NCBI GenBank assembly: GCA_036320915.1
Contig: JAXBDG010000006.1
Coordinates: 2,046,001 to 2,110,000, forward strand
Reading direction: 5' to 3'
Length of the DNA stretch: 64,000 nucleotides
Origin: Linnemannia elongata
Taxonomy: Eukaryota; Mortierellomycota; Mortierellomycetes; Mortierellales; Mortierellaceae
Part shown: positions 49,017-60,765 of the stretch, piece by piece
Layout of the letters: each line of letters starts with the position of its first letter
Position numbering within the stretch: position 1 is the stretch's first letter
Notes under the pieces: generated by a model
The model's database searches: none
What the model was told of the DNA's origin: nothing
The model's input: the letters and a program-made list of their open reading frames with translations, nothing else
Position numbers and translations under genes: made by a program

Positions 49017-50384
49017 GCGATTTGAGGCTCTTTGATCCGTCGACTATCTTTTTTGCATACAGCAGCACCAGCAGCTACTCTTTGTACAACATAATACCAT
49101 ACTTTTTAATATTTTTGCACAGTCATTAAAACAACTCTATTCGTTTTTTATCCAGTTCGGTTGTGGACCCTTGGTTGGGTTGCTGCGATTGTCATGACGA
49201 AGAGGTTAACTATTTATTTAGTTCCCTCTGTTCGCTGACTATTATGTGCCTCAATTCCCATGCAGACTTTGCTGTACTGTTCCATTCGCCATGACGATGT
49301 TGAAGCTATTTTTTTTATCGCTCTTTGTTCGAACCCTCTATGATCAGGATGAACAAGTTGGTCATTTATTCTACTCGCCATTACAATGGTAATTGCCACT
49401 TTTCCCCCTCTGGCGTCAATGACGAAAACAAGGCGATGCCACAACCTACGAGAAAGAAGGAAAGAAAGACGAAATGCCTTTTCGAAGATCTATTTCTAAC
49501 CGACACAAACGCTCATGTGAACCCTTCAACCCATCCTCTGTCGTTTTTTCCTCTCTTTTCTCAACCTTCCACTATCTCGAAAGCGAGAACAGAGTGTGAA
49601 CGCAAAACCTTCGTCTCCCCCAATCATTCACACGTTCCTCACCCCCCCCCCCCCCCCCTCCTCCTCCCTTTCCTGCCTTTGATCACGTCTGCTGTGCAAC
49701 CGACAAGGGCTCAGTCTGTGCTTTTTTGCTTTTTCTGCCTTTCTATCTTTTTCGTTTCCTTCTTGTTCTTCTTTCTTTTCTTCCTTTTTGCTGCCTGTGC
49801 CAAGATAATAAGCATTTACAATGATGCGCAAGGAACGAGGCGATGGTTATTTTAAATGAGGATAAACAATAAGTCTTAGCGTGGTTATCATTCCCCCTGT
49901 CATTGTGATGATTCGAAACCAGGGGTTACGATGGGATAGCTGAACTGTCAACAGTGGCGCATTTGGCAAATTGTAATAATCCTGCTCCCACTCCCGCGGT
50001 GTGTACTGATCACTTATAAAATAATTATTGATATGTATTCTTTTGGTCTGAGACCTGTATGGTTTATCAGTACTGATCGATCACCTTGTTGGACACCTGT
50101 GTCTCTCTGCCTTCTGCCTTGATTTGTTCGATTCATTTAAAAATAAAGCAAAAAAGGCGCCGTTTCCCCTTTCCCATCTTTCGTTTTTCTACACTTCTTC
50201 AACCCTTCTTTCACTCGCTCTCTTCCCTTCTCTTCTCTCTCCCCTCCACTCTTTCCTCTTCATTCTCTTCTACCAACTCTACCCGGATCCTCACCCTCCT
50301 TTCCCCATACATCATCCCTCTCTTTCTTCTTCACTTTCTTGATCCAGCTACATAACACATACCTACTCAAAACACAACGCAACA
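49017..50384. other. Intergenic between the LUD and LysM clusters
   Basis: No gene supported. It includes a 17-base C run (49642-49658) and a CT-rich leader (50160-50340) ahead of LysM gene 1. Confidence 0.5.
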
Positions 50385-51200
50385 ATGAAGTTCACGTTCT
50401 GTGCAACCGTGCTTGCTCTGGCCGTCACCCAGGCCATGGCTGTTATTCCCATCCCTGTCAAGGAGTGCACAAAATCTGTTGTCGTCCAACGTAAGCACCG
50501 CTCGATGCGCTAAAAAAATTATGAGCACTCTGTTCCATGTTATCCTGATGGACACAGCGCTGACAGCCTCTTTTCTTCTGTAACCACGTCGGTCCCAATA
50601 ATAACAGTGACGGACACCACCTGCGATGACTTTGCTCAGCGCTTTGGCGTCACCTTCGACGATCTCCTCAAGTGGAACCAGAAGCTGAGAAAGGACTGCT
50701 TGAACCTCGATGCTGGACACCCTATCTGCGTCTCGGTCACCCCTGGAAACTGCTGTCTTAACGAGAACCCCAAGCCCACGACTAAAGTCACAACCACTCG
50801 CACAACCACTACTACTACCACTCGTACCACTACTACTACTACTACTACTACTACCAAGGCCACCTCTACTACGACAACTACCACGACTACCACACCTCCT
50901 CCTCCTCCTCCTCCTGCCACCACTACAACCACCACAACCACTGTCACAACCACCACCGTCGCTTCCCCTCCTCCTCTTTCTCCCACCGTTCCTACTACTT
51001 CCGCACCTGTTCCTCCTCCAATCATCATCGCGACCACCACCATTGATGCTCCTATCACTACGACCACTTCGATTGTGCCTATTATTCCCAGCATCATTGA
51101 CACTTCCCACAGGAACAACAATGCTGTTGCTAGATCGACCAAGGGGTCGATGACGCTAGCTGTCGCTGCCGCCATCCTCTCTATTGTCTATGTCCTCTAA
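50385..51200 (+). CDS. Secreted LysM protein 1 with Thr-rich stalk, probable GPI anchor, 232 aa
   Basis: Two exons: 50385-50490 and 50608-51200, joining to 232 aa. Signal peptide MKFTFCATVLALAVTQAMA. One LysM domain at about 27-90 (CTKSVVV, CDDFAQRFGVTFDDLLKWN, CLNLDAGHPICVSV) has four cysteines in the fungal LysM spacing. A Thr/Pro stalk of about 110 residues follows (runs of Thr, heavily O-glycosylated in such proteins). The C terminus (KGSMTLAVAAAILSIVYVL) is hydrophobic with small residues before it, as in a GPI-attachment signal. LysM binds chitin or related GlcNAc polymers, so this is probably a wall protein. LysM effectors that hide chitin are usually not GPI-anchored, so a structural or sensing role is equally likely. 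The intron position matches the other two copies. Confidence 0.85.
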
Positions 51201-52950
51201 CTAGACAGACAGCGAACATCAAAAAGAAAAATGCGGTGTGAATCATACCCGCCTTCACCAGAACTCGTCGGTGATTCGTAAACTTCTTTATTGACGAATC
51301 AAATGGTGCTCCTGTAATTGAGGCTGTCATCTGTCACCTTTCCATTGTACTTTTATCATCATATTTGTTTCCACCTCACGTAAAAAACAGTGCATTTCTC
51401 CTCAATTTTCACCCCACCATCCTATTACCCTCATAGACTTTCTAATAGAAAAAAGAAAAAAAGAGCGAACCACATTCTCGACGGATACCATGATTGCAAT
51501 TGAATGGATCCTAGGATCCAGAAACCTATAGATACACATTTTTCTAGCCTCTTGATTCCCTCTCTCGAAGTTTCAAAAGAGCGCTTTAGTTTTGAAAGGT
51601 CTCCAAGGCCAGGAACACGTTTCTTGCCATACTCAGAGCAAAAAGTAGGGAGAAGATGATCCTCTGCACCGCACCGGAAAATACTAGAGAACAGATAGCT
51701 CACCTCCTTGAAGCCCTGGATCAATGCTAAAAGACAAACTTACCGAAAAATGCCAGTCTGCTAGCAAGCCAGCTCTTTGACTCTTGTTATTATGGTTAAA
51801 TGACTAAACAACAGATTCCAGAAGACCACTTTTTGCTTGCTTACCTTGCAATCCATTGTTTGCTTGTTGATGTATGAGCACAAATTGCAATTTTCAGGCC
51901 CAGATAGATGCAGTAATGTACAACGAGTTCATCAAGACAAAGACCCCTATCCTCTTATTCCCAAGGGAAGGGCTCTTGTATTTTTCTCCTTTTTTGCAGT
52001 GGGACGGTATCGCATTTTGGTTGGCCCATACCACACATTAGTCCTGTCTGTCTGTCGTGAGGCAGGGAGAGAGAAAAAGGATGAGCTCACACACACATTC
52101 ATCACCCCAAGGCCATTTACCGAGGATTCCCAGTTTTTTGTTTATTTATGACTAAACCTTCCTTTGCTTCTAGGCGTGTGCGGGGTGTATTATGAAAAAA
52201 GAGAGCTAACTCGCACCTTACTCTTTTCCGCGCGAGAGTACTTCTTTGTCATCGTTCTACACTTGTTCGAAACCGCATGGATTCTAGTTGTTCAGACGTG
52301 TTTGAACACCAGCGTCATGATCGAATGCTACCCAGGGGCTACTGCTATTCTCGCTGTTATGCGAAATGCTATTTGTAGCATTGTGTGTTCAGCAACCCTA
52401 ATTGTTTGTGTAAACAAAAGAGACAGAAAAGAGAAGTGCGCCAAGGAGTGGTGTGAAATGGTGCTAATAAAAAAGTTTTTTGTTATGTGTAACTACGGCC
52501 TTTCCATAAATTGTCTTTTTGTTCAATGTTGGATGGATGGAAAGGAGAGAAGGATCGAAGTCGAGAGCACTTTTCCTTGCTCCCTCGGCACGGTGTGGAC
52601 AAGTTGGCAGGTCGGCAGGGCAGGGCATACATACCACACGGCTGTTGTTGTTTCTTTTACGTTACTATTGTCTGTCGCTGTCATAAAAACCGTTCCGCCT
52701 TCCGTTCCTCGTTTTTTTTTTTTTTTTTTTTTTCTTCTTCTTCTCTTCTCTTTTCTTTTTCTTTCATTCCTCATCACCCAACCGCACCCTTCCCTCCACA
52801 ACTACACAAACACCTTCCATTCCCTTTTTTTCACGCTTTTTTTGACAAAAAAATTACCTTCCCTTAACCCTTATACCGACTTGCCCTCACTCTAACGTTC
52901 ACAACCTCTCTCCTTTCTCCATTTCCGACTCGAAAGACATATCTACAATC
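51201..52950. other. Intergenic between LysM genes 1 and 2
   Basis: No gene supported. A long plus-strand open frame (52164-52895) ends in a poly-T run (52712-52733) and shows no family features. From about 52740 to 52860 the sequence is clearly similar to the leader of LysM gene 3 (59230-59345), including acaaacaccttccattccc. Confidence 0.5.
52712..52733. repeat. 22-base poly-T tract
   Basis: Upstream of LysM gene 2 and directly before its CT-rich leader. Confidence 0.85.
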
Positions 52951-53656
52951 ATGAAGTTCACTCTCTCCGCCGTTGTTCTCGCCCTCGCTGCCTCCCAGGC
53001 CGTTGCTGTTGTTCCCAAGCCCATCAAGGAGTGCACCCACTCCTACGTTGTTGAACGTACGTTGCGCCACCTTTGCATTATTGTTCCTCCATGTTCAATT
53101 AGTTAGTTTTCCAAACCCCTATGTTCTGACCATGTCCATTTCCTTATCACAATTAGCCGGCACTCCTGACTGCGTCGCCTTCGCTACCAAGTTCGGCGTC
53201 ACCTTCGATGATCTCCTCAAGTGGAACGAGAAGCTCAGTCCCAAGTGTGACAACTTGGACGTCGGCTACCCCATCTGCATCTCAATCACCAAGGGCGATG
53301 GTCCCCTCGGAGAGAACCCCAAGGGAGCCCTCGTTCCCCAGCCCGGTGTTCCCCCCCAGGGCAACTTGTGGGACCCCGCTCCCTACACCAAGGGCCCTGC
53401 TGCCACCTCGACCGCCCCCGTCCCCACCTCCGCCTCCAGCGGCACCGTGACCACTCCCGCCGCCACCGGAACCCCTGTTGTGCCCCCCGTCAACGGAACT
53501 ACCTCTGCCCCCGCTACCGTTCGCCCCACCACCTCTGCTGGCCCCTCCCCTACCCCCCAGACTCCTGCTGGTGGTAAGAACGCTGCTTCTAGCTCCAAGG
53601 CTTCCATGGTCTTGGCTGCAGCTGGTGTTGTCCTCTCGGTCGCTTACATGCTTTAA
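52951..53656 (+). CDS. Secreted LysM protein 2, probable GPI anchor, 201 aa
   Basis: Two exons: 52951-53056 and 53157-53656, joining to 201 aa. Signal peptide MKFTLSAVVLALAASQAVA. One LysM domain (KECTHSYVVEPGTPDCVAFA, FGVTFDDLLKWNEKL, NLDVGYPICISI) with four cysteines. Next comes a segment shared almost word for word with copy 3 (GALVPQPGVPPQGNLWDPAP), then a Pro/Thr/Ala stalk and a GPI-type tail (SSKASMVLAAAGVVLSVAYML). Exon 1 is exactly 106 bases in all three copies. The intron is nearly identical to that of copy 3, showing recent duplication. Expected at the plasma membrane or cell wall, binding chitin-type polymers; the ligand is unproven. C-rich codon use suggests high expression. Confidence 0.87.
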
Positions 53657-54300
53657 GTAGTCCTTGGATTCGACGTGAACAAAAAAACTTTACTTAGATT
53701 AATGAAATGTCTTTACGGAATGGAAACACAAAAGCTGTTTTATTCCCGCTGGGCGGAAATAAAAAAAAAAAAAAAAAAAAAAAGACTGATACCAAAGAAA
53801 GCGAGTGGACTTTGCGAAGATGATTACTTTATTACTGCTGACGGTGCTGTTGCTTTACTAAAAAGAAAACCATATGCCGTCTGTTGAGTTTTGTTGTTTT
53901 GTGGGCTGTTACATTAAGATTCTTATTTGTTGCCTCCTCCATAGAATGTGCCTGTACCCCATGTGCTTCTTATGAGCGGCTCTCAAGGTCAAGCCCACAA
54001 AAAAGAAGTAACCGAGGAAAACTTACCAACCAACCAACCAACCAACCAACCAACGGAAAGAAGGACGGATGGGCGGACAACAACGACTTTTTCATGTTTT
54101 CTTTTCTGCCGAGATAAACAAGCCATCTGCTCTGGTACGAGCGCAGCCTTTGTATTCAAGATGAATGACCTTGTTAGCTTGTCCAAGACTAAAAACCCAA
54201 AAAAAGAGGCTATTTGAAGGAACAAAAAGGCGGGTTCGCTCGTAAGTCCTAAACAGTAATCAATGATACAAGGCCTAATTGTGGATAAAGGTGGCGGCGC
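53657..54300. other. 3' flank of LysM gene 2 with repeats
   Basis: Includes a poly-A run (53761-53783) and a CCAA tetranucleotide array (about 54026-54054). No gene seen. Confidence 0.6.
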
Positions 54301-57300
54301 TCCGATGGGGAACTGGGCTCTCTTTTTTTTTTTTCTTATTTCTTCTTCAAGAATCTATTTCTCTCACATCCCAGCCCCGGGAGCCCTGTCACCGTGTAGG
54401 AAGAATCGCAAGGCTTAACGATGATCACGCTCTGCAGGTCCCATGCCTACAAAATGCGCCGCCATCATTTCACAGTACCGCACACTCCTTTCCTCCCAAC
54501 CTTCTCTGTTCGCCTCGCCTCCTATTTCTCAACCTGCAAATAAAACGAGTGCGGCATTGACAGACCGAGGTATCGTTCATATTGTATTCTGAAGTAATGA
54601 AGGGAAAAAAAAAGAAACACAGACTCTGAATAGTGTGGCCGAAGCGGCGAACAAAAGGCATGAGTGCAAAACGGTTTTGAGGAAGATATTAAGATTTCCT
54701 TGTTTTCATTCTCTACAACATCTACAAAAAGGCCACGGCATTTTAAATAAATCCTTTCTATCTACAATAAAGGAGAGTCTATTCTGGCGTTTGAAGCGTG
54801 AATGGATTATGCGCGGGACGAGTACAGCGAAGAATAGTGCGAACGCGCATATCGTCGGTCAAAGAATAATAATGTGCTCAAAAAACGTAGATAAGTGTAC
54901 TAACTCACCATACATCGCCTCGCTCACCCTTGTTCTGAAAAAGATTAGGACTAAGAAGCTAAATATTTGATCCGAGATGTATTTGGAAGTGAAAACGATC
55001 ATAATTACTGCCTGGCTTTTCAATATGTAAAAGCAGTGGATAGTATTGCATGATGTGTGCATGAAACGATCGAGCCTATCAACAAAAGAGCTACCCACCC
55101 TGACAATTCAAAAGTTGCAAACAAAAAAGGACATGGCTACCAAAAAGCTCATTAAACATATCGTGAAAGATTTTACACTTGATCAATCAACGCGTGTAGT
55201 TTTTTCCCCGAGTAAAGAAACGCGTTTGTCCAGTCCTAACATCCTTGTCTGACTGTGAGCCTTTTCTATCGCGCATGAGCGATTACAAAAAGTCAATTGA
55301 CCCGTTCTCCTGCCTCAATAGTAGTTGTCCTCTTTTCCCTGTTAGCGTGTAACAGGCAAACCGAACACCAAAGAGCGGTATGTGTGCTTCTTTAAAGATA
55401 AGGGAAATGCGAGTCTATTACAGAAACGGTTTTTTTTCATTGTTACTTCGCCTTGGGGAAGATGACACAACGATGTGTCTAGGGTACCGGAGAACTACAT
55501 TGTGAAAAAAGTGAAAAAGAGTTCTTGCAAGAAACATTAGTGTCAAGTTGTCAAGTTAGAGGACGTGTTCTGCTCTTGAACAAGGCATATGCTTATCACC
55601 TGTCAGGTTATAGTCGCCAAAGAATACAGACGTCATACATTGGGCAAAGAAGTTTTGATCATGCCACCCATTCGAAGATGAAAACATAATTGAAAAAAGG
55701 AGAGACTGGATATGACCAAATCGTAATTAGAACACACAAGGTCTGTAAAGGTGGGCATGTTCGTAGCCAAGTGAAAGAGTACTTTTGATTTCTTTCAGGA
55801 TTCCCTGTAGTCGGACCTCATTATTTGGAGCTTTGTCACCCACGGATGGTGAATGATGACAAGTTGCTCATCCATTACCGCAGATTGAAAAAAAAAGCGC
55901 CCTACCGTCGGGGGCCATTTCGATCACGTAGGTTCGCGTATCTTTAAGCAAAGAAAGAGCCGATCAGATCGCGTGTTTTTTTATAGTTGTCCTAAACCAG
56001 ACCTGTGAGTTGACCTTGCCCTAAGCAATCCAACATGAACTAGTTCTTAAAAACCCTCGACACAATACAGGACCCTGAGATGAGTTCATCGATTGGCTGA
56101 ACATGTTTGTGTCATATCAAGGCACGCTTTTTTTCATGCCATGCATGATGACAAGGCAAGCCTCGATCCTGTTGTGGAAAAAAATAACAGAGAAAGGAAC
56201 ACCAACTGAATCAAAACCGACCATCAACGTGGCCGAGATATGCGATGAATATGAAAAAGGATGTAAGTTGGTCTCCTTTCTCTTGTTCATTGTTTATTGC
56301 TCTTTGTAATTAATAATTGTTGCACAGATTGGCATGGTACGTCTTTGGGGTGATTCTGGATATCGATATTCTTATATTATATCTTTCAAGAGTGGAACAA
56401 GTCAAAAAGCAAGGAGCATGCTAGCATGGCCAAAGGAAATATTAAAATCGGTCATCTACTATTGTCAGCTATTCCGAATTAAATAAACAATCAGAACTAT
56501 TGGGTACAACCTATTCGAGGGTTCGCTCTGAGATTGAATGGTTAAAGGAGAGTAGACGAAGTCATTGTCAGAAAGCACTAATGTATCCCAAAGTAAAAGA
56601 CGCTGGTATGAGGCAGCAGGCGGTAGCATCGTAGAGAGCTAGATGCAAAATCAATAATAGCAAAGAAGGCAACTAGCACATATATCCCAAGCGACACAGC
56701 TATAGCCATCTAGGTATCATTCGCAGGACGCGGACCGATGGGACGACCACCGTAATCTGGACAAAACGAACAGTCATCCATTCGGACTTATGGACCACAA
56801 TTAGTGAAATCCCCCTTGTTCGTTTTTGTTATCTCAAAGTGCCTTATGAAAATGACTTACTCGCGTCCGCTTGTTTCAACATCACAGTGAAAAGGCGAAG
56901 AGTACAGAAATCAGAAGGCCATGTATCGCGCCTTGAAACTGAATTGAAATTGATAAGGGCGAAAGGAGTGGGCGTCTATGACGAGAGAAAGGGCATTCCG
57001 CTCAACCGCTGAAAAAAAAAGACGCCTTAGTAAAAGAATAGGATATTCCAACGGCATATCCGAGAACTTACTTCAAAAGAAAGATAGACCTCAGGGTGGC
57101 CTCTATGATACAGAGAGCCAGTTGCGTGCGACAACCCAATTGTGATAGGCATTGGAAAGAAAGGACTATCCTAGAGCATGGAAATTGAAGTATAGCCCTC
57201 GTGCGCAGGTTCATGTACAGTACAATTCTTAGACAAAGGAAGCTGTGATATTTAAGATGTCATATCGTGTTGAAAGTAACTTTCAAGTAAAAAGAAGCTT

Positions 57301-58960
57301 GAAGCGATGCAGTTAGAAATATTATCCAGCTTAAGGTTGTGGGCAACCATTTAAAGGCTGCATACCAACCGATGATCGCTGTATCAACACAAAAAAAAAG
57401 TTCAAAGACACCGTTCCCATAGGAGGACATATCAGAGTCGAGATTTGTTTATTTTTTATGAGAGTCGTGTCAGAGACGTACGGAGACGTATGGAGACGAA
57501 AAGACGGGAGAGGAAAACAAGGAGCCGCCAATGCAACATGTTGATCGACAAGTTAAAGGTGGCGACATATGTCCCATCTATCCCTTGAAATTAGGCTTTA
57601 TGACCCTGCATCATCACTCCATGTGTGGCGCCGCGACAATGAACAGTGACAGAGAAATAAAACGGAGGCATGCCTCCTTTCTCACGGCAACAACTCATTG
57701 AAGGAAAAACAAGGAGAACGACAGTCGCCGGCGAATTGCCACACTCTTCTCCTGGATAACTGCATTCTCACTCTCCTATCAAAAAAGTCAAATTGCACAA
57801 ACCCCGGGGAACGAGGAGGTTCGCGCTAATGCGAAAAAAGTGCATTTGGACAAGCTAGCGAGCTTTCTCACACCATTAGACTTTTTATGCTCACGGTCTC
57901 CTGCAATAATAAAGCGCCCCTCATACTTTTATTACATACACTCATCCACGTACAACATTCCTCAACGCCAATAACGCCAACAACGCCATCAGGCGCCAAA
58001 AAGAAGGAAAGGGCACGATACCGAGGAGATAAAGCCAGCCGGTCACCCATTCAGGCAAGCCAACCAGCCAGCCAGCGAGCAGGGCTGATTTGATTTTGTT
58101 CTCATCTGTTCATGCATGCGGCAGAATTGACCTTGTTCTAAAAGTGGATCAGGTTTGTATAACGTTGCTATTTCATCGGATTGGAGTACCTGGATGGCAG
58201 GAGGAAAAAAAATAACGTTTACATCGCTACATGTCCGTAATATAGAAAATAGCAAATGAGCAAGAGAGCCTTCCCCCCTGCTAGCCTGCTTTTCAAGTAC
58301 CAGAGGCCTATCAACAAACCCACTCGCACTGCATCTTCATCCTGCTCCAAACGAGAAAAAGGCTCTCACATATCATGGCAAAAAAAAAAAAAGGTGAGAG
58401 GAAAAGAAAAACTCCGTCCACTGGTTGGTGCAAAAACAAAAGAGAGTTATGTGAGATGGAGAGGTCTCGAATGCCCTTTGAGCTGAACTGAATCCGCTTA
58501 ACACCCAAAAACCCAAAGAGGTTTATCCTGGTTTTATTTGGTTGTCTGTCTGTCTGTCTGTCTGTGTATCTGTTCGTCTGTTTCTTCGTTCACGTTTTCC
58601 CACCTTCTCATTTTCGTTGTAGAAAATCCCGGCAAGCGTAACTTGTTGTCGTTCATATGAATAATCCCTCGGATTTGTTAAGCGACAGCCTCTCCCCCAA
58701 ATGAATTGCAGGGTGTAATAGAGAAGTGGAAATGAATGCAATCGAAATGAGGCAGCATGAGGAAAAGTACGGGAAAAAAGGGGAGTGGAAGGCCAAGGTC
58801 GAGCTGACTGCATTGGGAGCAAGAAAGGTACATTAGGAAGATGGACCTTTTTATGGTTTTGTGGTCATTTGGTTGCCTTTCTCGTTTCTCTTCCTTCTGC
58901 CTCTCGCTCCTTTTGTAATAATTGGTGAAATTGAGAGGGGAACACTAAAATGAGACGAAA
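54301..58960. other. Gene-poor, AT-richer interval between LysM genes 2 and 3
   Basis: Composition from about 54600 to 57500 is visibly richer in A and T than its surroundings, with only short open frames that match no family. No terminal inverted repeats or transposase motifs were noticed. A TCTG microsatellite lies at about 58544-58564. It may be a decayed gene or inserted sequence, but nothing specific supports that. Confidence 0.45.
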
Positions 58961-59414
58961 ATAATGAAAAGGTTGAGAGCACTTTTCTTATGCTCCCTCC
59001 TCCTCTGCACTCTCGCCACCCCTGTATATGTGTTTGTATACCTCAGCAGGTATGAGTGTCCGGATGGACTTACTGCTGACCCCCAACTTGACAACCACTT
59101 CTTCCCACTCAGGAAAGAGTGGTTACGCAGAGAAAGGGAAAGTGGGGTGGATGGACAGGTCTTGTCTCCTTTCGACCGTTTGTTTGTCCTTGATATATAT
59201 ACCCGCCGATATCAATTTCCTTGTTTTCTTTTCTTCTTTTCTTCTTCACAAAACACCTTCCCTTCCCTCCACCACCACACAAACACCTTCCATTCCCTTT
59301 TTTTCTACGTTTTTTTAACAAAAAACCCCCTCCCATAACCCTTACCTCTTACTCATACCTACAACTCACCAACCACCCACTCTCACTCTCTTTACGACCA
59401 CACTCTTACACACA
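58961..59414 (+). promoter_or_regulatory. Promoter and leader of LysM gene 3, duplicated with that of gene 2
   Basis: A tatatata box (about 59195) lies 220 bases before the ATG. The leader from about 59230 is similar to 52740-52860 before LysM gene 2 (shared blocks accttcccttccctcca.. and acaaacaccttccattccc). Further upstream, gagcactttt followed by gctccctc also recurs (52563 and 58977). Confidence 0.6.
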
Positions 59415-60095
59415 ATGAAGTTCACTCTCTCCGCCGTTGTTCTCGCCCTCGCTGCCTCCCAGGCTGCCGCCGTTGTTCCCGTCCCCGTCAAGGAGTGCAC
59501 CCACTCCTACGTTGTTGAACGTACGTTGGACCACCTTTGCATTTGTTCCTCCATGTTCAATTGCCCAGTTTTTCAAACCCGTGTGTCCTGACCATCTTCT
59601 TCCTTATCACAATTAGCCGGTACCCCTGACTGCGTTGCCTTCGCTACCAAGTTCGGCATCACCTTCGCGGATCTCCTCAAGTGGAACGACAAGTTGCGCC
59701 CCGACTGCGCTAACTTGGACGTCGGCGAGCCCCTCTGTGTCTCCATCACCAAGGGCGATGGTCCCCTCAACGAGAACCCCAAGGGAGCCCTCGTTCCCCA
59801 GCCCGGTGTTCCCCCCCAGGGTAACTTGTGGGACCCCGCTCCCTACACCAAGGGCCCCGCTGCCACCTCGACCGGCGCCACCCCTCCTGCCGTCACCACC
59901 CCCGCTGCCGGAACCGCCACCACCCCCGCCGCCAACAAGCCTACCACCTCTGCTGCTGGTGCCACTACCTCGGGCGCTGCTGGTGCCACCCCCTCCGTCA
60001 AGACTGATACCAAGAACTCTGGTGCCGCCTCCAACAAGAACTCCATCGTTCTCGGTGCTGCTGGTCTTCTCTTGTCTGCTGTTTACATGCTTTAA
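59415..60095 (+). CDS. Secreted LysM protein 3, probable GPI anchor, 194 aa
   Basis: Two exons: 59415-59520 and 59617-60095, joining to 194 aa. The signal peptide differs from copy 2 only at its end (ASQAAA). LysM domain: KECTHSYVVEPGTPDCVAFA, FGITFADLLKWNDKLRPDCA, NLDVGEPLCVSITKGDGPLN, four cysteines. The conserved post-LysM segment (GALVPQPGVPPQGNLWDPAP) is identical to copy 2. The Ala/Thr/Pro stalk has diverged in length and order. The GPI-type tail is NSIVLGAAGLLLSAVYML. Copies 2 and 3 differ mostly in surface residues of the domain and in the stalk, a pattern expected if ligand preference or wall exposure is diversifying. Function is inferred from the domain only. Confidence 0.87.
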
Positions 60096-60765
60096 GTAAA
60101 AAAAAAAAATTGTTTTGTCCTTTTTTTTTTTATCCTCTTAGTTTTAGTAAATACCAAAAAAGTATGCATAGAAAAACACCATATCCCCCCTCTAGTTCTT
60201 TTCCGTCTTGTAATGTATCACCAGTAACAGTAAAAACGTTGGGATGAGGTTGATGGCATGCTGTGCGTGCTGTTTTCCAATTCGCTTCATTGTCTTCAAG
60301 TATGGTTTTTTTCCCAATGGTGCGCGAGTATGTCTTACATTGTCGTTCCTTGCCTTCAGTTATTTTTTTTTTTTTTTTCGTACACAATTTCCTTGCCTTC
60401 AGTTATCACCATCGTTCCCGAATGAAACAAAGAGATTGCCTGGTATGTTGTGGAGGAGGATTGTGTCTTACTTTGAAAGAGGGCGCTGCCCAGGCAAAGA
60501 GAGAGAGAGGACAAACCGGTCAGGCACCACAAGAGAACAAGTATGCTGTTATTTTTTTTCTTCCTCAATCTTAATCGATCGCAAAACACCCACAATAAAA
60601 AAAAAATGGGCCTTTTCGATCGATAATTTTAGGATATTGGTTGATTCGTTGTAGACCTCATCCAGCTGCTCATCTAGGGGACAAAAGAAAAAACCACACG
60701 TTTATTTATATACCCACTCATAATAAACAGGTAGACGATCTCAACGCCGCTACCTTTAGCTCTTT
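60096..60765. other. Convergent 3' intergenic region, LysM 3 and kinase-fold gene
   Basis: Contains A and T runs (60105, 60121, 60364) and an imperfect repeat of cttgccttcagttat (about 60350 and 60391). No gene seen. Confidence 0.5.

Noticed and set aside
50636..51175. Long Val-rich frame opposite LysM gene 1
   Set aside because: It is the antisense reading of the Thr-rich stalk and has no independent support.
52164..52895. 243-codon plus-strand open frame before LysM gene 2
   Set aside because: It runs through a poly-T tract into the duplicated LysM leader, so its end is not coding, and its start has no family features.
10655..55235. Recurring word acgcgtttgt (about 10670, 43360, 55220)
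   Set aside because: Flanking bases do not match beyond the word, so there is no evidence for a dispersed element; three hits of a short word in 64 kb are weak.
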